From: Epithemia pelagica
Taxonomy: Eukaryota; Bacillariophyta; Bacillariophyceae; Surirellales; Surirellaceae
Length of the DNA: 64,000 nucleotides
Assembly (NCBI GenBank): GCA_946965045.2
Contig: OX337237.1
Location: 2,418,001-2,482,000 of the forward strand
Direction: 5' to 3'
Both the position numbers and the translations under genes were made by a program. This document shows positions 48,153 through 60,307 of this stretch, piece by piece. The notes under the pieces were generated by a model that was not told where the DNA came from, made no database searches, and saw nothing but the letters and a program-made list of their open reading frames with translations. Every line of letters begins with the position of its first letter. Within the stretch, counting starts at the first letter, position 1.

Positions 48153-50462
48153 TTACTTTTGGGCATCGGTAAGATGTGTTTGTTGATTAATCAACTCTTG
48201 TAGATCCGTAGGAACGTAATTAGAATCCAAGAGGAATTGATCACCAATAATGGGATCGTCGGCAAAGATGTCGATGAAATGAGACATGAATGTCTGGTCA
48301 GTGGCGAATGAATCGCGATGGCGCATAGCGACATCAACGGAGTCCCAAGTTGTGAGACCAGTGTGAAAATTGAGCACAATGCCCAAGCGACGTAAAAGAT
48401 CGCGACCAATAATGATGTCATAACGACAAGTGGGGGCATCAAAGATGTCGGCCCAAAGGGGGTACGAAATGTGTTTGGTCCGAGAAAACTCGGGGAGAAC
48501 CAAATCTTCGAGAAGAATCTCGGAGACGTGGTCGCGCGTACCCATGGTGGTATTGACAGACCGATTGGTTACACGTGGATGCATGCCGGGCTGAAGACAG
48601 CGCGCGTGCAGGATCGTCTTGTCGGCGCCTGAATCGAGCAGGGCACGCAACGGGACGGTGTTCTCGACTCCACCAATGGACCGAGCCATCAAAATGGTGA
48701 GGGGAACAGACGGAGGCTCAGAGGGAGCGACCGAAAGGGGACTAGATAAACTAGGAGCGTCAGAGACAGAACTAGATGAGTAGACATCTTCATAGTGATC
48801 TAGGTTAGATAAAAAACCATTATTGGGATCAACGATGTCAGCGATGACAGCATCCGTAGGATTAAGACAAGGGGAAACGACAGTATTCGTCGTTGCCTCC
48901 AGGGGAGGACAAATCGTAGATGTGGGCGATGTCCATGTTACGCCCGTAGATCTTGTACAATTGTTCGCGGACCTCGAGAATTGGGGCCTGAGGATGGCAG
49001 TCTCGGCCGGCATAGCCTGTGGAGGGCCAGTCTGGATGTGACATTGCTGAGCAAAAAGAACATCAAGATGATGAGAAATATCCGGAGAGGATGAGGTAAA
49101 AAAGGAAGAAGAACACATACCGGGGACCGTTCGATCGGCATTGCGGAGACTCGACCAATCACGAGTATCGGCAAGAGGACGTTGACGAGCACGATAAGCC
49201 GCGTCTTGCACAGAAGGCAACGGCTCGGCCAACGACGGGTCAACCGGTGGATTGTCGCCTGTGTTGGTGCCTTCAGAGGCATGCTGGTCTGAGCCAGATC
49301 CAGAGCGACGGGGAACAGCGCCCCAACTGGAACCAATAGGGCGCGATTCTCCAGACGAGGGAGTTCCCTGGCTACGAGAGCCTTGGCCGTTACGGCCTTG
49401 GTTCTGAGAACCATTGTTGGGATGAGACCCAGTAGGGGTACGAAGTCCAGACCCGGTACGGGCAAGAAAGGCGTTGAAACGCTCTTGGTTAAAATTGGAG
49501 GACTGCGGGTTGTAGATGCAGTTGGTCCAAGTATGATTGGCGTGCGAAGGAATCGAGTCCTTGTACGGACAGGCATCGCCGTCATTGACGGGACGATCAC
49601 CGGACGCTTGGCGTCCACCATTGGACTGGCGATTGCCGCCGCGGAGACCGCCACGGCCACCATTAGAGGAGCGAAAACGCTTCGTCGATCCACGAGAAGT
49701 GGAATCATCGCGAGGATTGCGGGACTTGGCCTGGGACTGTGCGTTGGCAGCCATCTTCTCTTGGGAGACCTTTTGATAGCCACGCATCGCATGAAGAAGG
49801 TCGGTGATGTTGAAATGATTCACCAAATCTGCAACCAAGGGATTGGCCGTCTTGAACTCGTTGCGCCAAGCAACAGGGGAACCGAGATAGAAGGCTTGCT
49901 TCAACTCATCGTCAGTGAGGGCTTGGACAGCGTTGTCGTTAGACAAGTAACGGAGACCGTTGGAAATCTTCTGGAGGGTGTGATAATGGATATCCACGTT
50001 CATATCAGGTGGCTTGCGAGGACCGCTAAGAAGGTGTGCCCGAAAGGCATTGACTTCGGAAACCGTCAACTTGGGTTCGAAGATCATAGCAATCAACCGT
50101 TTGAAACACGCCTCATCGAGGTTGGCGCCATCAGGCAAGGCCTGGAATGCATCATGAAACTTGTCCGCTATGAGACTTGTGGTAACACGGGGAAAGTAGG
50201 TGCAACAGGCAGCAAAGGGCTCTGGATGACCGGAGATCTTGACCTTGTCAACAAAATGGAGGACCCACAGGAAGAGATTTGAGGGTTCTTCGTCCACGCC
50301 ATCGCGGAATGGCAAGAGACGAGCGTAGTACTTGTCATCGTCGTCGTCTTTCATCTTGAGGGTGGAAAGAGCGGAGGAAGAATCTGAAGCCGAGGCTTGA
50401 TCGAAGCGCTTTTGGAAGCGTTGAACATCCGCAAGGGAGACGAGGGAAGATCCTGTGCTCAT
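48153..50462 (-). CDS. Gypsy gag-protease
   Basis: 769 aa from the ATG at 50462. An N-terminal helical capsid region (LFLWVLHFVDKVKISGHPEP, FHDAFQALPDGANLDEACF) is followed by an Arg/Gly/Ser-rich nucleocapsid stretch with a modified zinc motif, CPYKDSIPSHANHTWTNC. Near residue 610 lies the retropepsin signature LRALLDSGADKTILHAR, and the protease ends near YDIIIGRDLLRRLGI. It stops at TAA 48155-48153; the frame after it remains open and encodes RT. Confidence 0.88.
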   Translation of the reverse strand: MSTGSSLVSLADVQRFQKRFDQASASDSSSALSTLKMKDDDDDKYYARLLPFRDGVDEEPSNLFLWVLHFVDKVKISGHPEPFAACCTYFPRVTTSLIADKFHDAFQALPDGANLDEACFKRLIAMIFEPKLTVSEVNAFRAHLLSGPRKPPDMNVDIHYHTLQKISNGLRYLSNDNAVQALTDDELKQAFYLGSPVAWRNEFKTANPLVADLVNHFNITDLLHAMRGYQKVSQEKMAANAQSQAKSRNPRDDSTSRGSTKRFRSSNGGRGGLRGGNRQSNGGRQASGDRPVNDGDACPYKDSIPSHANHTWTNCIYNPQSSNFNQERFNAFLARTGSGLRTPTGSHPNNGSQNQGRNGQGSRSQGTPSSGESRPIGSSWGAVPRRSGSGSDQHASEGTNTGDNPPVDPSLAEPLPSVQDAAYRARQRPLADTRDWSSLRNADRTVPGMCSSSFFTSSSPDISHHLDVLFAQQCHIQTGPPQAMPAETAILRPQFSRSANNCTRSTGVTWTSPTSTICPPLEATTNTVVSPCLNPTDAVIADIVDPNNGFLSNLDHYEDVYSSSSVSDAPSLSSPLSVAPSEPPSVPLTILMARSIGGVENTVPLRALLDSGADKTILHARCLQPGMHPRVTNRSVNTTMGTRDHVSEILLEDLVLPEFSRTKHISYPLWADIFDAPTCRYDIIIGRDLLRRLGIVLNFHTGLTTWDSVDVAMRHRDSFATDQTFMSHFIDIFADDPIIGDQFLLDSNYVPTDLQELINQQTHLTDAQK

Positions 50463-50591
50463 GATGAGACTGCAAAAGAAAGAAAAGGAAAGGAATCAAA
50501 GGATGATGAGATCAACGAGGATCGGCCAAAGAACGGCAGGTGGTTATGGTGAAAGAGTGTTGGGGGAAGTTTTTCAAGCTTCTGATCAGAG

Positions 50592-50807
50592 TGCCATACC
50601 CATGTAAAATAGCACGGTATAAAAATTGTGATCTTTAGGATTTACGAGGAATTAGGGGGAATGAGGAATCCACAGTGCCACGTGCGACGAGAAATGACTG
50701 GAGGAGGAACAGCCAGGTGGCGGAAGACGCATGTCGCAGTGTCAAGAACGCGAACCGGGAATGGAACGTGGTGACACGTATGGCGGGATCCATATAGGGG
50801 TACCGCA
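50592..50807 (-). repeat. 5' LTR of the gypsy element
   Basis: 216 bp, upstream of gag on the minus strand, flanked outside by AGTGT (50808-50812). Confidence 0.92.
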
Positions 50808-50826
50808 AGTGTCTGCTACAGTGACA

Positions 50827-51615
50827 TCACCCTGGCGGCGCGCCACAAGAGTCTCGTATCCCCCCCAAATCTTCTTCGATGTGTGTTCGCTGCTTCTTAC
50901 TGGGGCTCTCATCTTGGGTTTGACCATCATGGGCTGGGGTGTTGTCTTGATATGCTAGGTTGTCTTTCCTTCTAGTAGCTTCCTCACGACCATCAGCCAA
51001 TGCCTCATCTCTCATTGCCACCATTAAGTCACGCATTTGCTCAACCTTATCTGTTGGTACATACTCAGATAAGAAATCATCCAAAATTCTCATCTTTCCC
51101 CCATCGCCACGTAACTTCTTTGCTGACGACAACCCACTCAATCCAAGGTCCACGTCCACAAATGCCAATGCCTTCCTAGCACTCTTGTCAGAAGGCAGCC
51201 CAAGATCATGCTTGATGAACCACAATGATTGCTCATACAAAGGGTACTGACGCGCTCGGTTGTGCATACTGACTGTCACAATTGAAGTTGGATCCGGCCC
51301 AATATAATTCATCTTCCATATACTGACTCTGTGTTCAGACAGTAGGTCACTCTGCTCTCTGTAGGACCAATAAAGCATTGTACTGTTTTGAATATACAGG
51401 GATGCAGTAGATACACTCTTGTGGCGCGCCGCCAGGGTGATGTCACTGTAGCAGACACTTGGGTATTTAGTGTTGACTTGCCCATTCTTGTCCACTGGAT
51501 TCCTTGTAGCCTCCCTTTCTGGGGCTGTTAAATGATCCAGCACTCCCCAGACTGCGAATAAATAACCAAGCTTGCGAAGTGTGTGAGACTCGCCATTAGA
51601 GGTCCGCAGAAACAA
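50827..51615 (-). pseudogene. Tyrosine recombinase (Crypton/DIRS-like) C-terminal fragment at the palindrome centre
   Basis: A 262-codon open frame without an ATG at its natural start (it begins from TTG after a TAA). It carries the C-terminal catalytic boxes of eukaryotic tyrosine recombinases: GESHTLRKLGYLFAVWG (H-x-x-R box) and ITLAARHKSVSTASLYIQ (second His and the nucleophilic Tyr). The N-terminal Arg box is missing, so it is 5'-truncated. The tail is Lys/Glu-rich. It crosses the whole 562-bp spacer and ends 26 bp inside the left arm. Which element type it came from is uncertain. Confidence 0.6.
50853..51414. other. 562-bp unique spacer between the palindrome arms
   Basis: This is the only unduplicated part of the inverted duplication. 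It lies inside the tyrosine-recombinase fragment. The left arm ends at 50852 and the right arm begins at 51415, both at ACTCTTGTGGC / GCCACAAGAGT. Confidence 0.85.
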
Positions 51616-51990
51616 GGACAGCAGACAGACTAATCCTTAATGATATTCTATATAGAGTTTCATACAGTGTGCAATAGGAGCACTCAAGAACATCTTGCTT
51701 GCAGTCGTGCCATGTGAATGCTGCATAGTGTATACTCTATGTAGTCTTGGAAGATTCTGTCACGCCAGCCAGCATCATTGGATCTTGTGACATGGTTCCA
51801 ACTTCCATTTTCCATTGTCTCACACAATTATACAGCTTTTGATGTTGTGCGGCGGTTGTGGAGAGTTGTTGTCTCTTTTAGATGGCTCTCTCTCGAATCT
51901 TTTGCGTCTCTCTGTCGTTCCTCTCTAGAAGGTGTGTGAAAGAGTGTTTTGTCCCAGAGGTAGTCTCCGGAACGAACAATCATCATCATC
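51616..51990. other. Upstream region of the right-arm tweety-like pseudogene
   Basis: Mirror of 37736-38125: shared 5' UTR/promoter. Differences include ATAGTGTATACTCTATG here against the more palindromic ATAGTATACACTATG on the left. No separate gene is seen. Confidence 0.45.
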
Positions 51991-54810
51991 ATGACGACGG
52001 AACCAGCTCCGCCTGTAGTAGCGTGGCAAGAGGATCCCGTGTTGCAACAATCGATTCGACAAGTGCAATTTCCCTTTTGTAACGTGACAGTGGCTCGTGA
52101 CTTGTTTACACCCGCACCCTTTGTGGCATCTCCCCGTCTGGTTCGGACCAATCGACTGGCGCTTCGCTGGGGTGGTGCCTCGAACGATCTCGTGACCCTG
52201 TTGGAAGGCACACCGGAGGAACAAACGGACTATATCGTGGGATTGGTAACAACCAGTGTCGTGGTGGCCCTTGTGTGTGCCACGTGGACACTCTTTTTGA
52301 TTCTGGCCAAGTGTCTGGGCTATCGACAGTGTGGGTTCCTGTGTGGACGCTTTGTTCGACCCACCCTCGAATCGGTTCAGAACCAAACACAGAAGAAGAA
52401 GAACAGCCATACGACGAATCCAACACCACGGTGGTGGTGGCGTTCCGGGCGATGGTCCTCCTCCTCTTCTCCCAGGACACCACCCGTGCAACCACCACCA
52501 CCACAACCAACCACTTTGGACCACCATCCTCCGAATGACAACGACGACGACGACCCTTGGTTGTGGGATCGTCGCATCCCCACTGCACCTCCACAATTAC
52601 CACCACCACCATCGAATGAGGAGGAGGAGGATGGCGGACGGGAACGAATCGATCCACCGCCGGCTGTCGTACCAATCCTTTCACAACAGGACCCTGCGTG
52701 GCCCACCCCCAAGGACGACGACACCCCGAATTTCTACGACTACGACTACTCCAAAAACAACTCATCACCACCACAAAAGGATCACGACGACCACGAGGAC
52801 GAAAAGAACGTCGATGAGAATGTTCCAAACCACACTATCATCAACAACAACATCAACAACAAGGAAGCTCGAATCCATGACTACGACGATCGAGTCCCTC
52901 CAGGCATGTTTGGAGAAGAAGAAGAAGAAGGCATCGTAATGGGCGAGGACGACGACGATTTCTTGGAATCGCAGCCACCGACGTCCAAGAATCTCGTGCA
53001 ACAACAACAACAACAACTGGAACAACGACTACCACCCACCACCACTGCCATTCACGAGGATGGAAACCTTGTCGAAACACAACAAGAAGAACTTGGAGGA
53101 TCCTATAAGGATCGTGCCTTGATCCTCTATGAACAAGAACAACAATCCCAACGACAAGAATTGCAGCGACCAACAAGTCTGGCGTCTTGTGGTGGTGGTG
53201 GTGGTTCGCTCGATTGTGAAACCAATCACATGGATCCGTCCAGGAACAACATTCTGCTGCAATCGATTCCACAAACTCCAACGCCTCATGAGGCAACCAT
53301 CGAGTGGCGTCGGGTTTGTCGATCTCAAGAACGACGCAAGAAACGTGTTTGCATCGTCTTGGGAATTGCCTGTCTCTGTATTTGTGTATCGGCCGTCTTG
53401 TTTTGTTACCATGGGACGGTCTACGTGCACGATACCTTGGATTCGGTCGCCTCGGGATTGCAAAAGATTCAAACCCTCTGCCACCACGCTGATTGAAACC
53501 TATCAAGTGCGACAAACCAATACCACACTCCAACTCCAAGACATGTTGACCAATCTCAATGGCCTGTGTCCCAAGGTACGACAAGAACTCTGTCAAAGTT
53601 TAGAACCGGAACCTACCAATTGTAACTTTACCGACTTGCCGCCCGTGATTGCCACCAGTTTGCCACGCGTCTTTGAGTTGGTCTATCAATCGCAAACGTA
53701 CATTAATGACCAACTGGACAATGTCCAGAACGATTTGCAAGATTTGATTCAAGGCATTGATACAGTCTTGGAGTCTAATACTTCGTTGGATTGGCTCTTT
53801 TGGATTGCATTTGCGTTCATGATTGCCCTCAGTCTGTGCTGCCTGGTCCTCGTTTCGGGCCTGGTCCAATCTCATGTCTATGGACACTCCTTGCATTGGT
53901 TGCAACAATGGTTCCGACATCAAGTGGTGGTCCCCCTCTTTTGCGTGTTGGCCGGGATTGCCTTTGTGTTTGCCCTCGCCTTTATCATTGCGGCGGTCGC
54001 CGCGTCCGATTGGTGTATCAATTCTCCCGATGCCAAAGTGACGTATCTCTTGGATCAAGTCTTTCAACCCAATACTCCAACAACGAACAACAATCCGTTG
54101 GATTCCATTATCTACACCTTTGCCAAATTTTATGTCAATAGTTGTCAAGATGAATACTCGCCGATTCAACCGAGTCAACAATCGTCTCGATTGCAAACTG
54201 GGTTGCACGCCGTGGCCGACTTTGCCGATACCACGGGATCCTTGACCGTTGAGGAGTGGAGTGCCGTGTGTGGTCAAGATTTGACCGTCTTGCAAACCTT
54301 TTCCGAATTGATTCAACAAGTCTTGTGTTTGTTAACCTTGACCATGGAAGATGTCAATCGATTCTTTTGGTGTCGTTATTGGAGTCCCATTTATACCACC
54401 TTTATGCATCAAGCCGTGTGTACCAATGTACGTGTGACGTGTGTTTGTATAGTACCGAGAATGACGCGGAAACGATAGGAATGGTTCCTATTGTGATGAC
54501 TCACTAATAGTATGTGCGTGTGTTTCTTCATGGGGTCTTTGTTTGTGTGTCTTTCGGACAGGCCCAAAATGGATTGGCTTGGGTGGCCGGTACCAATTTG
54601 GCCATTGTGTGCTGTGCCTTGATTGTCTTGTTGTTGCGAGCGGGTGCCTTTGACATTCAAGACGAGGAGGAGTATTTACGACAAATTCGACGATGCCGCC
54701 ATTGCTGTGCTCGGTTCGTGTGTGGTTGTTGTTCTGGTTGTGCTGCCAGATACAAGAACAACCAGAATGACAATCCAGAGGTGGGACTACAAACAACCAG
54801 TGAGTTTGAT
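51991..54810 (+). pseudogene. Tweety-like gene, right-arm copy, 5' part (frameshifted)
   Basis: Matches the intact left-arm gene from its ATG. After codon 500 an 8-nt loss (CTCTG-CCACCACG here, against CTCTGTCGGGGCGCCACC on the left) shifts the frame, giving a stop at 53496. The rest continues in another frame with TM3 and TM4 readable. The splice donor (54422 region) and acceptor near 54563 are retained. The gene is then cut at 54810 by Copia-4. A product from this copy would lack TM3-TM5. Confidence 0.85.
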
Positions 54811-55077
54811 TGTCGGAATCAAAGAATTGAGTCGCTCTTCATGTCGTGATCCCGAAGTGGTCGCACATCCAAATCCTTGGGATAGAAACCGCATGGGAGG
54901 CGGTTATAGATCACCTAGATCTTGGATGATTTCGATCTCAACTGGCACAACAACAACTCTAGTCGTAACACTCACTCTTTCTAGATCGATCATTTTGAAA
55001 AGCAATTCGTCTACATTTACATCTCTATTGCTTCTGTGCACGGAAGACTCCATTTGGGCCAATCTAGTGATCCAACA
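54811..55077 (+). repeat. 5' LTR of Copia-4
   Basis: 267 bp, TG...CA ends; shorter than its partner by deletion. Confidence 0.9.
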
Positions 55078-55302
55078 TACTAGCTAGTATCGGTGATTGC
55101 TTTGTTGGTCCCTCTGATGCAAAAGAGAGAGAATCAAGCCTTACGGGAACAAGAAGAATCGAAGAACTGAGTCAAATCGTTGGATTGTTACATTGAAATC
55201 GGGACAGAACGACCATTACCGCAAAGGTTTGGAATCGTTGATCGTGTGTTGTTGTTTGCCAAACTCGTCTAACTCCATTCATCTATCATCAAAATCATCA
55301 TC

Positions 55303-58300
55303 ATGGATACTACAAGCAATGACAAGTCGGCAACAGCGGTCAAGGTACCAACTTTCTCCGGGAAGAAGTCGGACTATCCGATCTGGTGGATGAGATTCCG
55401 TTCTCATGCCCGAGTATACAATTTCATACAAGCTCTCTCAGAACAGCCTGATCCTGATTTGCCGGGAACAGAAGATGCCGTGATCGATGAATCAACAGAC
55501 TCCGGAAAGAAGCAGAAGAAGGCTTTACACCGGAATGCAATGGCAGTATCCTGTCTCAGTATGGCTCTTCAAGCCGATGACGATCTCAAGCTTGTCATGA
55601 AGTCCATCACAGCTGATTGGCCGGGAGGACAAGCTCATATCATCATCAAGGGGTTGATTCGGAATTATACAAGCGAAAACATTGCGGCCAAGACACGAAT
55701 CAGACAAGATATCAACAAAATCAACATGACTGATACCATGAACCCCAAGATTCTCCGCAAGAAGATCTCCCAAAGTGAGAATCGACACAACCACGAATTG
55801 GGTGACGACGATCTTGTCGCTATTGTGATCGAGAAAGCTGCTCCAGTATACAACACCATAGTAGCTGCCGAACAACGAGCCAAAGGAAGTCAAGTAACGG
55901 CCGATGATCTGATCGACGCCATGATGACCCAATGGAATCTCCACCATGACGAAGATGATGATGGCGAAGACGGAACGGAATCGAGTCTCGACAGTGGTGG
56001 ATTGTCACTTCAGGCCACTCAAGTTGTCAAGAACGCACCCATTTGTCAAGCCGTTGGAAACACTAACTCCGAGATCTCCAGTCCTTATGTGGTTTGTAAC
56101 TTCTGCCAAGAGCCAGGCCATGGATACTACCAATGTCCTTTGCGCCTGAATCAAGCCAATCAAGGTACAGCATTGGTCGCTGGACAATACCAAGCTCCAA
56201 ACAATGGACCTCCTCAGCATCAAGCATATCGACCAAACACTCCAGGACAGTATCAACAACGCCCATACGATCCCAATCGCCCAAGACCATATTGTGAGGA
56301 TTGTAAAGTGTATGGACATTCGACACATCGATGCTGGGAGAACCCCAAGAATGCACATTTGCGTCCGCCGAACTGGACAAGTCGCCGTCAACAACAACAA
56401 GCTCCACAACCACCACCACAACAGACTCCAACTCCCAATGGAACACAAGACATTGCCACTGTTGTTGCATCAAATTTGACCGGTCCTCCTGTGAACACCA
56501 CTAGCACAGCGTCTGCTAATCCTTCTCAAGGCACTCATGTTGAAGCACTTTTGAGCGGAATCGAGTTCCCTTCCGACATTCAGATCTTACGTGATCCGAA
56601 TATCTGGATCGCTGATACTGGCGCGACTCAACACATGACATCCCATGCGCAAGGGATGATCAACCTTCACAAACCTGTTGATCCCATCGGATTGGTGATG
56701 GCTAACGATACAACCGAAACTACTTCGTTGATTGGTGATTTGCCTGGTATTCGTTGCGACAAACATGGCCGCGAAGTCGGCACAGCTCGTCTGACTGGTG
56801 TGAATCTTCTTCCGTCGGCTGCCTTCAACCTTTTCAGCGTGTCGAAAATGCTGAAACAAGGTTGGTCTCTGTCTGGATCATCGGAGAAAATCGTCATCAG
56901 CAAAGGTCAGATGCATGTTGAATTCGATATTGTCATTCCCACTCCAGATGGCATGATTTTCTGCATGTACTTACGTCGAGATAACAACAAGACACATCAA
57001 GAAATCATCGGTGCGGCACCCAATGTCAACTTCCCCACAAAACGCAACGTCATGACACAGCAGCAAGCACATGACCGTCTTGGCCATATCGGCAATCATC
57101 AACTCAAGGCTATCATGGATCATCTTGGATTGACTCTTGACTCGTCTCCAATGGACCCATGTGCCGCATGTGCAGCCGGAAAGGCACGTCGAAAGAACTT
57201 CCCTCGATCTAAGTCGAAAACCAAACTTGACGACGATTATGATCCAAGCCAAGATCTTGCCGTGAATCGTGTGTATCTTGACATGAGTTCTGTCCGTCGT
57301 ACGCCATCGATGCCATACCCCAAGAAATACCAGTGGTGTATGATAGTGCATGGAAAGACCCAACTAAAATTCTCATCTTTTCATTCCTCAAAGAACGCGA
57401 TGGTCGAACCCGTTTGCGAATTGTTTCAACGATGGGCATCCAATGGATTGGGCGTGACACATGTCCGACTTGACAACGCCGGTGAGAACATTCTTCTACA
57501 GTCTCGAGCACAGTCTGCTGCGTGGAAATTGGGAATCGAGTTCGAGTTCACCGCGCGCAATACTCCCCAACAGAACTCCCTAGCGGAAGTTAGCATCTCT
57601 ACCATTGCTATGCGTGGACGAGCTATGATGCATTGAGCTAACCTACCTTTGGAATATCGCAATCTATTGTGGACTACAGCCTTCGATACTGCGACTTTAT
57701 TAGATGGACTCATCGTCATTGAGATCAATGGTGTTTCTCAGACTCGGTATAAACATTGGTGTGGTCAACTTCCCAAATTCGCCCATCATCTTCGCACATG
57801 GGGAGAGGCCGGAACTGTCAAGATCGCCACAGACACATCAAAGAAGCTGAATGATCGTGGACTATTGTAAGGATCATGCAGGCGATGTATATCGAATGTT
57901 CAATCCAACCACCAAAATGGTCCATATGACTCAAGATGTGGTTTGGCTTCGCCGAATGTATTTTGTTCCTCCTCCAAGTGTGCCCCATCTAATGGTTAGT
58001 CCGGTTGTTGACCCAAGTACTTATGCCGACCATGAAGACCTGCCATTAATCGATGACAATGCTCCGTTTATTGAACTGCTTGAAGACGACAACGCCCAAC
58101 CAAAGGCAGATAAGATTGAGCCCGAATCCAATGCACCCATGGAAATTGAACGACCGACTGTCGAAACCATCAATCAAGCCGACGATGCCGACGATAATGT
58201 GAGCGTGATGACGTCTGCAACTCCTCGTCGCGAGCAAGTCACTCGCACAGGACGACATGTTCGACCTCCGAAGCGACTGATTGAAGAATATGCATGTGCT

Positions 58301-60016
58301 GGCATCGATTTCAGCCGATTGCAACTGAGTAGCGCCGAGGTGCGGTATTATCAAGCTATGTCATCTTTGGGCCATGAAGATGCCGATTTCGATTTCGCTC
58401 CTCCAGCTTCTGACGTTCGACAAGGATATCAACATGCCAACATGTATCGAGCTCCGGTATTTCCTGAAGATGCCCCTCTGATCTCTAGTGATATCAGTGA
58501 TGCCTTTCTATCTGCTGATGTCGATCCCGACTATCAAGCTCCTACCTTTCCGATTGACAGTATTGCCTCAGGATATAGCACCAACTCTACAACGCTTGCA
58601 CAGGAATGTGCCCTAGTGGGTGCAGGTTTAGGCGGTGGAATTCAGAATACTAAAGAGTTACACGTCCTGTCCTACGAAGAAGCCATCAATGGTCCTGAAC
58701 GTGACCAGTGGCTTGAGTCCATTGAAAAAGAGTATCAACGCATGATTGATAACGGTGTGTTTATTCCGTGTGCTCCGGAAGATGTCCCTGTCGGAGCCAA
58801 GATTCTGAGTAATGTTTGGGCCATGAAGAAGAAGGCGAACGGAACTTTTCGTGCTCGTCTTAACGCCCGTGGCTATGAACAGGTCGACGGCGAACATTAT
58901 GACAGTCATGCGACGTTTGCTCCTGTCGCGTCCGAGATGACCATCATGATCATTCTTGATCTGATCATTATGGCGAATTGGGTGGTCCATATTATGGACG
59001 TCAAGGGTGCTTTTCTCCTCGGCGATTTTGAAAAGGACCGCAAGATGTGGATGACCATTCCGAAAGGAATGGAATCCAAATATCCGCCCGGTTGGTTGGT
59101 GTTTCTGGGAAAGACTCTCTACGGAACCAAGCAAGCCGCTCGAGCCTTTTGGAATCAGGTTCAGGTCGTGATGCAGCTCATTGGATTTCTTCGCAATCGC
59201 GCAGACCCTTGTCTTTATTTCGCATGGACTGCGTTAGGATTAGTGATTTGGCTGTCATGGGTAGATGACTTTTTGATTTGTGGCTCCGAAGCCGGTGTCC
59301 ACCATTCAAAGGAAGCAATGAAGATCCATTTCGACTGTGATGATTGTGGTCCTATGACCGAATATATTGGGTGCAAGATTGACATTGATCGGACCAATCG
59401 CCAGAGCAAGTTGAGTCAGCCCGTGTTGTTGAAGAGCTTTCACGATGAGTTCGACGTGCCGGTTCCTTCACAGCCGTATACAACTCCTGCAGCACCTGGA
59501 GAAGTTCTTCGCAATGACGATGGATCCCCTAGTTTGACTTCCAAGCAGCAGTCTCTCTATCGTAGCGGAGTTGGAAAATTGTTGCATCTTATGAAATGGA
59601 CTCGACCAGATATTTTGAACTCCGTCCGTGAATTGTCGAAGTTTATGAAACTTGCATTGACACACTCATGGAGTGTGGGCGGTCGTACTCGGCATATTGA
59701 TGTGAAGTGGCATTTCTTGCGTGAGATGAAGGAAGAAGGACTCATTCATACCGTATGGGTTCACTCACCTGACAACAGCGCCGATCTTTTCACCAAGAAT
59801 TTGTCTGGTCCTGACTTCAAGCGTCATAGTCTCGTCTATTGCTCCGATCTTGATCCCAACATTAAGGCCGATGACGATCCCACAAACACTGCCAGTGATC
59901 TTCCATGCGCTCACGTTGAACCCTTAGCTGGATCCGAAACCGCATTGATGGTCCATCAAGGCCCCATTCCATACTGGATTCAATCCATTCTTCGCTCTCA
60001 ATCGACTTCTAAGTGA
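55303..60016 (+). pseudogene. Copia-4 gag-pol, interrupted
   Basis: Starts at ATG 55303. Gag has two zinc motifs, CNFCQEPGHGYYQCPL and CEDCKVYGHSTHRCW. Protease is IADTGATQHMTSH. Integrase has HDRLGHIGNHQL, CAACAAGKARR, VYLDMS, VRLDNAGEN and LAEVSISTI. A TGA at 57634-57636 interrupts the frame; the same frame resumes (LEYRNLLWTTAFDTATLLDG) until 57870. A shift near 57850 moves to the frame carrying DYCKDHAGDVYRMF, RT (VWAMKKKANGTFRARLNARG, VMDVKGAFLLG, LSWVDDFLI) and the pol end at 60016. RNase H is mostly deleted: FMKLALT is joined almost directly to the C-terminal VGGRTRHIDVKWHFLRE. Confidence 0.88.
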
Positions 60017-60307
60017 CCAAGCCCATTCATCCTCATACCACCACAGTGAAACGCGTCATCTTCATCGATAGCATCTGCCCTGAACTGCAATCTCAACACA
60101 AAACCAAAATAGCATCAGAATCCAACTAAATACAACAACAACATCAACAACAAACAATCATCATCATCATCACATACCGACAACAACAAACACATCGAAG
60201 TCAGGCAGGGTATCTTTCAACGCACACGCAACACAGTTCTCACATCATACTGCATTCATCAAAAATTTATGGCATCAATGACATTCGAGCGACACAATTA
60301 GGCAGGG
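60017..60307 (+). other. Copia-4 3' untranslated region
   Basis: CA-rich simple sequence (CAACAACAACATC, CATCATCATCATCAC around 60130-60172), ending in GGCAGGG before the 3' LTR, a weak polypurine tract. Confidence 0.55.

Larger units (their letters stand above)
45097..50807 (-). mobile_element. Ty3/gypsy LTR retrotransposon
   Basis: The LTRs (45097-45312, 50592-50807; 216 bp each, no difference noticed) have TG...CA ends and are flanked by AGTGT (45092-45096, 50808-50812). Genes read on the minus strand in the order gag-protease, RT, RNase H, integrase, which is the Ty3/gypsy order. The purine run GGGAGAGGTAGAG (minus strand, 45325-45313) before the 3' LTR is the polypurine tract. One in-frame TAA separates protease from RT. 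Near-identical LTRs indicate a recent insertion. Confidence 0.94.
32437..50852. repeat. Left arm of a large inverted duplication (with hAT and gypsy insertions)
   Basis: Inverted match to 51415-63041. The ancestral arm is 32437-38209 + 45035-45096 + 50813-50852, about 5.9 kb. Contents from outside in: GST gene, small broken gene, intact tweety-like gene, and a tyrosine-recombinase fragment. The outer edge falls 10 bp before the GST ATG. The inner edge is in GCCACAAGAGT, after which the left side enters the 562-bp spacer. The arm is interrupted by hAT (38210-45026) and gypsy (45097-50807), both inside the recombinase fragment. Confidence 0.9.

Noticed and set aside
7380-57636. Stop-codon reassignment in the host nuclear code
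   Set aside because: The in-frame stops in the retroelements are of all three kinds (TAG, TGA, TAA), and host genes in the window end normally at such codons. Mutation or local readthrough explains them better.
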